This document shows positions 15,303 to 20,951 of a stretch of DNA of 20,951 bases, one piece after another. Position 1 is the first letter of the stretch; every line of letters begins with the position of its first letter. The stretch covers positions 1 to 20,951 of IMG/VR virus record IMGVR_UViG_3300030108_005733. One strand, 5' to 3'. The notes beneath the pieces are model-generated. The model was not told where the DNA came from and made no database searches. It saw only the letters and a list, made by a program, of their open reading frames with translations. A program made the position numbers and the translations under genes. Source of the stretch: a virus.

Positions 15303-15303
15303 T

Positions 15304-15693
15304 TTATTCTCCTTTTGGTCTCCAGCCAGATTTCCAGCGTTCTTCGCGGCCTTCTACATATTTAAAAAAACATTCATAACAGCACCCATATTTGTTCATA
15401 TACACATCGTCCCCAAGTTTGAACGAATAAGAACCACAAGTTGGGCATGTTCTATTACTCTTCTTATTAAGTAGTTTCTTGGAAATGAAAATTCCATCTA
15501 CTTCTACTTTCTCAGATTTCTCCTCCAATGACTGGAGTCTTTCATAATATCTTTTTTGTTGTTCTATATATTCTTTTTCTTTTTCCTCGTTCCACCCTTT
15601 CTTTGGGTTTTGAATTGCTTCGTGGCCATATTTTTCTGCGATGGCTTTTTCAAGCTTAACAATATAGTGTGGATCGTCGTATTGTTTAATCAC
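15304..15693 (-). CDS. Small zinc-ribbon protein, function unknown
   Basis: A 129-residue protein. Residues 1-75 are charged and helical (WNEEKEKEYIEQQKRYYERL), followed by a C-terminal zinc ribbon: CPTC at about 83-86 and CCYEC at about 104-108, a C-x2-C ... C-x2-C arrangement. It ends in a tryptophan-rich basic tail (RWKSGWRPKGE). The start is a GTG at 15693 with GAGG six bases upstream, chosen because no ATG lies nearby in frame. It ends one base before the following gene's region, with that gene's AGGAG inside its last codons. Similar zinc-ribbon proteins occur beside terminase in related marine phages (recollection, not searched). DNA or RNA binding is plausible; a role in packaging recognition is only inferred. 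Confidence 0.65.
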   Translation of the reverse strand: MIKQYDDPHYIVKLEKAIAEKYGHEAIQNPKKGWNEEKEKEYIEQQKRYYERLQSLEEKSEKVEVDGIFISKKLLNKKSNRTCPTCGSYSFKLGDDVYMNKYGCCYECFFKYVEGREERWKSGWRPKGE

Positions 15694-15734
15694 TTCAAAC
15701 CTCGGTCTTATTTAAATCGACATCATAATTAGAA

Positions 15735-17114
15735 TCAAGAATTTGAAAACGGACTTGAATCCCAAGTTGGTACTCCTGAAGCGAAAGCGGCTCCTCCGTC
15801 ATCCCCGAACGAATCATTAGTTAGTGTTCCGTGATTGCCGTTTCCTGAATGATCTGTAACAGTGGTACCATTACCTTTATTAAATTTCCAATATCCTACA
15901 ATACCACTTTCGTCTCTAAGATCTTTTCTCTTTCGGCGTGTTCGTGGTCGATTTGGTCCATTGGTGTTATATATGTTTGCAATAAAGTCAGCATCTTTTT
16001 CTGTGTTAAAAATGGCTACCTCACTAAGAGCACACGCCCATCCGTTGTTATAGCTAGTGCTTGTTCCTGAACCTCTTACTGCTCGCATACCAAAAGATAA
16101 ACCCTTACTCATCTCTCTTCCTGTATCACTGTAATTTATATTACCAAGATTAGCTGGGTCTGACACTCCAGTGCCCCATACTTGCTGTCCATTCATATAT
16201 ATTTTACGCAACATGTTGTTTGTTCCTGCATCAGTGCCTGCATATGTTACTGCGAAATGATACCAAGTACCATCTGTTTTTAGAATATATTTACCATCAG
16301 TGTCCTCTATTACCCATTCTCCTAATTTATCTGATAATCCTGCTGTATCAAGCATTGTCTTAAATGTTCTTTCAGATTGGTTTGCCCCAACGCCGACATA
16401 CAATTTGTGCTTTTGACTAATACCAAATGTAAATCTTGAGTTATTGTGAGCTTTTCTACCAATACAGAACATATCACTACCCAATTCATCTGGTCTAACC
16501 CAATAAGATATGGTAAATCCTGATTCTGCAAGCGGCTTTCCTGAGCCATCGGGGTTATCAGGATTAAAATCAGTTGCTACCAAATCCCCTCTCCTAGTGC
16601 TGACATTTGTATCGCCGGTAAATGATAAGGCATAACTTACACTTCTTCCCTTAGCGCGAGCCCCGTACTGTTTCTTTGCCATCCGGGTGTCACGCTTATA
16701 TACTTCCATTGCAAGCTCAAGATCTAAATCAGCTAATTCTTGATTAAGGGGAGCGGTTAGCCAACTATTCCAATCAAGATCCTGAAGAAGAGGTTCACGA
16801 TTCTGGATTATATTATTTATTTCTTCAAGTTCTCTGATCTTTCGGGCGCGTTCTTCGGCCTGAGATAGCAAAGAATTAAACTCTTTTTCCCATTTTTGTT
16901 CTGCTAACTCTTGTTTTCTCTGAATGTGTTTCTGACTAATACGCTCAGCTTCTTGTCGCTCTAAAAGAAACCTTTCACGCTCAGCGATTTCTTCCTGCCT
17001 AAGAGTTTCAGCCTGTATTTTAGCAAGACGCTCGGCTTCTTTTTCGGCTTCCAATTCAGCAGCGTGCTGCTTTTTTCTTTCCCACTGTCGTTGTCGGTAC
17101 TTAAGATATTCCAC
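15735..17114 (-). CDS. Coiled-coil protein with C-terminal LamG-like lectin domain
   Basis: Probable virion-associated carbohydrate-binding protein. From the GTG at 17114 (459 residues), about 1-125 are a continuous charged helix (WERKKQHAAELEAEKEAERL, then RERFLLERQEAERI), ideal for a coiled-coil stalk. About 159-459 form a concanavalin A-like/LamG jelly roll: YALSFTGD, FTISYWVRPDEL, GTWYHFAVTYAG, IYMNGQQV, and GYWKFNKGNGTTVTDHSGNG near the end. An in-frame TTG at 17216 would add 34 residues but has no ribosome binding site and overlaps the upstream gene by 98 bases. The GTG lies four bases after that gene's stop, so I prefer it. A role as a short fibre or glycan-binding appendage is inferred. 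It could also be a cargo or collar protein. Confidence 0.7.
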   Translation of the reverse strand: MEYLKYRQRQWERKKQHAAELEAEKEAERLAKIQAETLRQEEIAERERFLLERQEAERISQKHIQRKQELAEQKWEKEFNSLLSQAEERARKIRELEEINNIIQNREPLLQDLDWNSWLTAPLNQELADLDLELAMEVYKRDTRMAKKQYGARAKGRSVSYALSFTGDTNVSTRRGDLVATDFNPDNPDGSGKPLAESGFTISYWVRPDELGSDMFCIGRKAHNNSRFTFGISQKHKLYVGVGANQSERTFKTMLDTAGLSDKLGEWVIEDTDGKYILKTDGTWYHFAVTYAGTDAGTNNMLRKIYMNGQQVWGTGVSDPANLGNINYSDTGREMSKGLSFGMRAVRGSGTSTSYNNGWACALSEVAIFNTEKDADFIANIYNTNGPNRPRTRRKRKDLRDESGIVGYWKFNKGNGTTVTDHSGNGNHGTLTNDSFGDDGGAAFASGVPTWDSSPFSNS

Positions 17115-17118
17115 AGAC

Positions 17119-18339
17119 TCACTTCTTTTTGCTTTTTTTGACAGAGTTAATATATTTTCTATAAACTGCTGCAGCAGACTTCTTTCCAGCTGCTTTTGCT
17201 CTTTGTTCCATTGCAACAGCTGCTTGAACTTTGTGAGCGTGAGTTCGACTAGATCTCTTAATTTTATTTACACTCGCCTCTGCATCCTTTACAGTTGCAA
17301 ACTTTAGTCCGTGAATCGTACCTTTTGGATCTTCATCTGTGTAAAGGTCACTGTGTTTTTTAGACTTGGCGGGTTGTCCTTTTTTGCGAGGTATTCTCGG
17401 ATTTTTCTCCTCATTGGTTCTCTCACCCTTTTTAGATCTAGTTTTTTGGTTTTTGCAGAACTGCTTCATTGTAAAACCTTTTGGATTAGCGCATTTGTTT
17501 TTTCTTTTAGCTCGCTCTTTTTCTGACCACTTCTCTTGAAGTGTGGTGTCACCAATCTTTATTGTAATACCGGAGGGTTGCCCACCATTTAGCGACATCA
17601 TGCGATCATAGGCATCTGTTCTTACGTTGGATAGTCTTCCCAAATACCCATTTCTTCTCAAGACTTTAAATGCAAGGTTTTCTGGAGAAAACTCACCTCC
17701 TTGTTCCAGTCCGCACTTACGAAAGTCCCTGATTCTATCTCGTAAACGAATCGCCTCATTGTGGGCATCTTCATACCTTCCGGCGGCAAATACGTCCTCG
17801 ACATCTTCTATCAAGTCCATAAATGCTTGTGCTTTTTTACCAACCAGAGGTTCATCAATTGTAACCTCTCTGTAAGTTGGCTTTGTTTCCCACTTGTTAT
17901 ATAATAGGGAATAGACACCGGTCGACATGTGCGGTTCCCCGGTGTCCTGAACATATAGTTCCACTTCGTGTGTCCCAATCTTAACATTATGAACTTTGTT
18001 CCAGTTCGCTCGAACACTTCTAAAATAATCTTTTACTAAGTCCATAGGAGCATTAATATCGTTGAAATTGACAAGAATGTGTAAATCAATATCAGACTTT
18101 TCTGACCAATTATAGTTGGCTGCAGAACCAGTGATGATTATATCAACAATCCCGACATCTTTTAAATCTAAATCACTCCAAAAATCATCAACGATTTCTT
18201 TTAGTTTCTTTGCTACTTCTGGACGGAGTTTTTCGCCTTTCCAAACTTTTGGATTAAGTTCTTTCTTCAACTCGAAGGTTGAGAAATCAAAGTCTAGTTC
18301 CTCTAAATATTGTCTGAAACTTTCAAGTAATAATTTCAT
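17119..18339 (-). CDS. Nucleotidyltransferase-fold protein with capsid-targeting-like N-terminus
   Basis: A 406-residue, three-part protein. Residues 1-14, MKLLLESFRQYLEE, match the start of the preceding 686-residue protein at 10 of 14 positions and end in L-E-E, a gp21-type cleavage pattern. Residues about 62-135 are a Pol-beta/MNT-type nucleotidyltransferase core: GSAANYNWSEKSDIDLHI with G71-S72 and D83/D85, and HEVELYV (E125/E127) as the third acidic strand; helices follow to about 210. From about 268 the chain is Lys/Arg-rich, with CANPKGFTMKQFC and a terminal helical module (HAHKVQAAVAMEQRAKAAG...) I know only as a recurrent marine-phage domain. The ATG overlaps the previous stop (ATGA). 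Catalytic residues look intact; the substrate (nucleic acid, protein or drug) is unknown. Packaging and injection are hypotheses. Confidence 0.7.
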   Translation of the reverse strand: MKLLLESFRQYLEELDFDFSTFELKKELNPKVWKGEKLRPEVAKKLKEIVDDFWSDLDLKDVGIVDIIITGSAANYNWSEKSDIDLHILVNFNDINAPMDLVKDYFRSVRANWNKVHNVKIGTHEVELYVQDTGEPHMSTGVYSLLYNKWETKPTYREVTIDEPLVGKKAQAFMDLIEDVEDVFAAGRYEDAHNEAIRLRDRIRDFRKCGLEQGGEFSPENLAFKVLRRNGYLGRLSNVRTDAYDRMMSLNGGQPSGITIKIGDTTLQEKWSEKERAKRKNKCANPKGFTMKQFCKNQKTRSKKGERTNEEKNPRIPRKKGQPAKSKKHSDLYTDEDPKGTIHGLKFATVKDAEASVNKIKRSSRTHAHKVQAAVAMEQRAKAAGKKSAAAVYRKYINSVKKSKKK

Positions 18340-20396
18340 CGTCTGTTCCCCAAAAGTATTCTTATTGCTCTTTTCTTCTTGCTTTCGTTAACACCGAGAG
18401 CACGGGTAAGATCGGGAAAATCTTCCTTCACTGACTCAAGGGCTTTGACGATTGCTTCTTTAAGCAGTTTGTTTACAACCTCTCCGACTATTCTTTTAAG
18501 AGCGTCAAAGTTATCGTCAAAGAAGTCAATGAACTCTGCTATGTATCCTGCTTGTTCTTTGCCAAGTTCAGCATCTGCTTTTATTTGCAGCCGAAGAGCT
18601 ATAGTATCTTCTTGTGAGGATGCAAAAACAGTTGGGCTGAGTCCAACTGCTAATGGCGGGGTTAATCTCTTTCTTTCTGGTGCCTCAAGACCTGGAATAC
18701 TTAGTTGTTTCTCTGCATCGCGATAGGCTTGAGCCAAGAGTGTATCCATTTTGTCAAAAAGAACATTGTCGGCATATGAGCGACCTTCCTCGCTTTGAAA
18801 ATTTTGCTTGAAGAAATATATAATTTTTGTAGTGGCTGGACTGGATATACCTGATTGTCCTCCCATCGCCCCCACTATTTGTTGTGCTCCTGCATTGATG
18901 CCGACCTCGGGGTATTCAAGAGGATTGCTGCTGGACTTCATAGTTCTTCCTTTACTAGTGATGTCGAAGTTCTGTAGATCTTTCTCTTTAAGTTTTGCTC
19001 GGAGTTGACCAACAGGTTCGTCTGATATATCCAACGCCCCTTCATCAATAAACAAATCAATCAAGCTTGCCTTGATGTCTTCGTATTTTTCATCGATCTC
19101 AGACATAGTATTTACAAAGTTTGCAAACCTTTGAACAGGATCTGATGTATAGTAGTCCTCTTCTGCGTCTATATCAATACGAACATCATTTCCATAGATT
19201 TCTATTTCTCGTGGATAAACATAGTTGTCGTCTAATACTTCTCTTATTTCGTCCTCAAGGTCGTAGTCGTCCAGTTCTAGTGGGTCGTCTGGCGGGCCAA
19301 ACTCATAATCGTCAAACTCAAAAGAAAGACCACCACTATAATACCATCGGCCTGGCTCATATTCGTCGTAAGAAACATAGACATTTTGTAGGTCTGCTTC
19401 TTCGTAAATCTTATCGTAGTCAGCTTCTGACGGACCAGCTGGGTTGTCCATAAAGTGGCCGACTGCTAGGGAGTCTATTTCATACCAAGCATCAGTTACT
19501 CTCTCTTCGTAGAACTGCTCTAGATCGTCGAGTTCATAATCCTGCTTTCTAAGAACACTTACAATTGTTTCGTAATATTCTGGATAATCCTCTTCGAACT
19601 GACCTTCCAACTCAAATCCATAATCTTCTACTTCTTCGTAGGCTTCAGTAAAGTTCTCACCAAAAAGGTTTGATGTAATGACCTTTATAACCTCATCCAT
19701 ATCCATTGGGCTATCGGCAGCATCGTATGCTTCCTCAAACTCATCAGTGCTTCCATCATAAACAAGAGCAAGCTTGTGAAACTTGCGATATTCAGAAGTG
19801 GAAAAATTATTCTTATTCTTCATGAAGAGAAAGTAGAAGCCTTTACCCTCACCAGAATACTGGTTAAAATAGTTTTGTGATTCTGTCGCTGAGATACACC
19901 ATTTTGTGCCTCGACCCCAGAAACAGGAAGCACCAGAGTTAAACGGACGAACCATCAAGAAGTCTTCATCTTTATAGACTACATCAGAGTTCTCCATTGC
20001 CTCTTGTTTATATTTGGCTTCTATTCTTTTTAGTCGGTCTTTTTCTGCTTTTTTCTGGTAAGTGTCATAAGCAATGCGTTCTAGATCGCGGAGGTCTTTA
20101 ATCCTATTGATATCTTTGTATTCGGATGGGATATAGGCTCGCAACTTGTGATACAATTCAATATTTGCAGCAGCATAATCAGCTGTTTGTGAAGTCGAGT
20201 CGTCTCGCTGAGCCAGTTGTTTCGCAGCCCAAGCAAGGTACTTTTGATTACCAGAAGGATCTTTATCGATAAGAATATCAAGCAAACCCTTTTCATCGAG
20301 TTCTGGATATCTCTTCTTTACATCCTCTATTCTGCCTTCTATTAGCAGTTGTTCTTCGTTGAGATATTGTCGCCAGTTTTCAAATAGTAGTTTCAT
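18336..20396 (-). CDS. Large acidic GTKWC-motif protein with capsid-targeting-like N-terminus
   Basis: A 686-residue protein of unknown biochemical function. Residues 1-14, MKLLFENWRQYLNE, form an amphipathic helix ending in L-N-E, like T4 capsid-targeting sequences (MKTYQEFIAE) that gp21 removes. Residues about 145-215 hold FWGRGTKWCISATESQNYFN then GFYFLFMK, the GTKWC motif that recurs in large phage proteins without assigned activity. Residues about 220-415 are extremely rich in Asp, Glu and Tyr (for example YEFGPPDDPLELDDYDLEDE). The C-terminal part (about 490-686) is Gly/Ser then helical, ending basic (KKKRAIRILLGNRR). The stop overlaps the next gene's ATG. The acidic block could act as a nucleic-acid mimic or metal-binding region, which is speculation. 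It is intact and probably virion-associated. Confidence 0.65.
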   Translation of the reverse strand: MKLLFENWRQYLNEEQLLIEGRIEDVKKRYPELDEKGLLDILIDKDPSGNQKYLAWAAKQLAQRDDSTSQTADYAAANIELYHKLRAYIPSEYKDINRIKDLRDLERIAYDTYQKKAEKDRLKRIEAKYKQEAMENSDVVYKDEDFLMVRPFNSGASCFWGRGTKWCISATESQNYFNQYSGEGKGFYFLFMKNKNNFSTSEYRKFHKLALVYDGSTDEFEEAYDAADSPMDMDEVIKVITSNLFGENFTEAYEEVEDYGFELEGQFEEDYPEYYETIVSVLRKQDYELDDLEQFYEERVTDAWYEIDSLAVGHFMDNPAGPSEADYDKIYEEADLQNVYVSYDEYEPGRWYYSGGLSFEFDDYEFGPPDDPLELDDYDLEDEIREVLDDNYVYPREIEIYGNDVRIDIDAEEDYYTSDPVQRFANFVNTMSEIDEKYEDIKASLIDLFIDEGALDISDEPVGQLRAKLKEKDLQNFDITSKGRTMKSSSNPLEYPEVGINAGAQQIVGAMGGQSGISSPATTKIIYFFKQNFQSEEGRSYADNVLFDKMDTLLAQAYRDAEKQLSIPGLEAPERKRLTPPLAVGLSPTVFASSQEDTIALRLQIKADAELGKEQAGYIAEFIDFFDDNFDALKRIVGEVVNKLLKEAIVKALESVKEDFPDLTRALGVNESKKKRAIRILLGNRR

Positions 20397-20417
20397 TCAG
20401 ATATACCACTCCCTTGT

Positions 20418-20429
20418 ATAAATAGTATT
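20418..20429. promoter_or_regulatory. Candidate late promoter motif upstream of the GTKWC gene
   Basis: The 51-base gap between the Nudix and GTKWC genes holds ATAAATAGTATT, identical to 2302-2313 upstream of the scaffold gene. With the preceding T, the plus strand reads TATAAATA, the exact T4 late consensus, but that orientation points away from all genes. On the minus strand the motif is AATACTATTTATA, 24 bases before the ATG. Use and direction are uncertain. Confidence 0.3.
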
Positions 20430-20447
20430 CTCTTTTACTTGTGGAAA

Positions 20448-20879
20448 CTAATAAAAGAGGAGTGCTTTTTTAATTACAGCAAGCTCGTGGGGTTCAAAAA
20501 TTGTATTGTACTTGTCTATCCTATCCATACTAACCCAGGCAAAGCCATGATGCTCATTGCTTAAAGTTATACCCACACCATCACCGGTGAATTTATCCGT
20601 GATATAATAATATATCATTCCAAAATTATTTTTTGATCTCTGCAAAAGTGGTTTCAAATCTGCAGCCTTCACAATCAGACCGGATTCTTCATATGTTTCT
20701 CTGACAGCAGCTTGTATCGGAGTTTCGCCAGGATCGACGTGGCCGCCGGGAGGACCGTATGTGTCAGGTTTCCATCTGGATTTTTTACTTCTCAGTAAAA
20801 GAAGAACCTTACCGTCTTTGACAAGAATAACATTGGCACCACTTTTACTACCTTCCATGCCTATTTTTATCCTTATCAT
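20448..20879 (-). CDS. Nudix hydrolase (MutT-like)
   Basis: Hydrolase of nucleoside diphosphates linked to another moiety (X). The 143 residues have a full Nudix box at 46-68: G46-x5-E52-x7-R60-E61-x2-E64-E65-x-G67-L68, in the segments GGHVDPGETPIQAAV and RETYEESGL, so the magnesium-binding and catalytic glutamates are present. An N-terminal strand pair (GANVILVKDGKVLLLLR) precedes it as usual. The start overlaps the stop of the preceding gene (ATGA); an internal ATG at codon 8 (MEGSKSG) is the alternative. Substrate cannot be deduced: dNTP sanitation, ADP-ribose or NADH cleavage, and mRNA decapping are all known for Nudix proteins, including T4 NudE. It is the only clear metabolic enzyme here. 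Confidence 0.9.
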   Translation of the reverse strand: MIRIKIGMEGSKSGANVILVKDGKVLLLLRSKKSRWKPDTYGPPGGHVDPGETPIQAAVRETYEESGLIVKAADLKPLLQRSKNNFGMIYYYITDKFTGDGVGITLSNEHHGFAWVSMDRIDKYNTIFEPHELAVIKKALLFY

Positions 20880-20951
20880 TTGATTTCGCTAATTGCAAAC
20901 GCAATACCAATTGTCGCTGCAACGCCAATAACAATACCGCCAGTAAACCAC
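20876..20951 (-). CDS. C-terminal end of a small membrane protein (partial)
   Basis: Upstream of the Nudix start an open frame runs in from the right edge and ends on TGA at 20876-20878, overlapping the Nudix ATG (ATGA). The visible 24 residues are WFTGGIVIGVAATIGIAF then AISEIK, a glycine/alanine-rich hydrophobic span with a short charged end. This looks like a single transmembrane helix at a C-terminus. The rest of the gene is outside the window, so its identity is unknown. Tight coupling to the Nudix gene supports it being real. Confidence 0.5.
   Translation of the reverse strand, partial: WFTGGIVIGVAATIGIAFAISEIK

Noticed and set aside
15709-15716. TTTAAATA on the minus strand upstream of the zinc-ribbon gene
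   Set aside because: One mismatch from the late consensus, but only about 15 bases before the GTG start, leaving almost no leader for the ribosome binding site; likely chance in AT-rich DNA.
17115-17216. TTG start adding 34 residues to the LamG protein
   Set aside because: No ribosome binding site, a 98-base overlap with the nucleotidyltransferase gene, and a composition that looks like an alternate-frame reading of that gene's lysine-rich end.
20417-20424. Perfect TATAAATA on the plus strand as a rightward late promoter
   Set aside because: It would transcribe antisense to the Nudix gene and no plus-strand gene is present. It is kept only as part of the shared 12-base motif.
20430-20459. 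Eight-pair inverted repeat CTCTTTTA/TAAAAGAG at the end of the Nudix gene
   Set aside because: The loop is 14 bases, most pairs are A-T and no T run follows on the minus strand. It does not meet terminator criteria.

Overview
This window is part of the late, structural module of a T4-like tailed bacteriophage (myovirus), most probably a marine one. The core T4-type head genes are recognisable: large terminase (gp17-like), portal (gp20-like), prohead protease (gp21-like), prohead scaffold (gp22-like) and the major capsid protein (gp23-like, cut by the left edge). Every supported gene reads on the minus strand, so transcription runs from right (20951) to left (1). Genes are tightly packed with many stop/start overlaps (TAATG, TGATG, ATGA) and AGGAG-type ribosome binding sites. 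There is no tRNA, CRISPR array, insertion sequence or integrase, and no gene-free stretch over about 100 bases. The marine assignment rests on family resemblance (recalled, not searched) of the fibre-like proteins, several small head genes and the phage S21 protein to marine T4-like phages. The host cannot be named.

Layout in transcription order. (1) 20951-15735, accessory/virion-associated block: the C-terminal end of a small membrane protein, a Nudix hydrolase, a 686-residue acidic protein with a GTKWC motif, a nucleotidyltransferase with a lysine-rich tail, and a coiled-coil plus LamG-lectin protein. (2) 15693-9570, packaging and portal block: a zinc-ribbon protein, an unrecognised 173-residue protein, the large terminase, the portal, two unrecognised proteins in prohead-core-like positions, a 25-codon degenerate copy of the next gene, and a small CxxC membrane protein. 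A strong hairpin terminator lies near 9500. (3) 9477-2352: the prohead protease, a small lysine-rich protein, a ribosomal protein bS21 homologue, and a run of beta-rich, repeat-containing virion proteins (140, 208, 98, 687 and 809 residues). It closes with a hairpin terminator at 2323-2346. (4) 2254-1: scaffold and major capsid protein behind their own intergenic region.

How they work together: the scaffold and the major capsid protein assemble on the portal to form the prohead. The gp21-type protease then cleaves scaffold, capsid protein and any packaged proteins, and the terminase fills the head with DNA. The repeat proteins are likely external fibres or decorations.

The most interesting points are: (a) a phage-encoded bS21 inside the head-assembly operon, suggesting late re-tuning of host ribosomes; (b) two adjacent proteins (GTKWC protein and nucleotidyltransferase) sharing a 14-residue N-terminus that looks like a T4 capsid-targeting sequence ending in a gp21-type cleavage site, which would make them packaged and injected proteins; (c) a truncated tandem copy of a small membrane protein gene; (d) insertion of about 6.5 kb of genes between gp21 and gp22, with no sheath or tube genes between terminase and portal.
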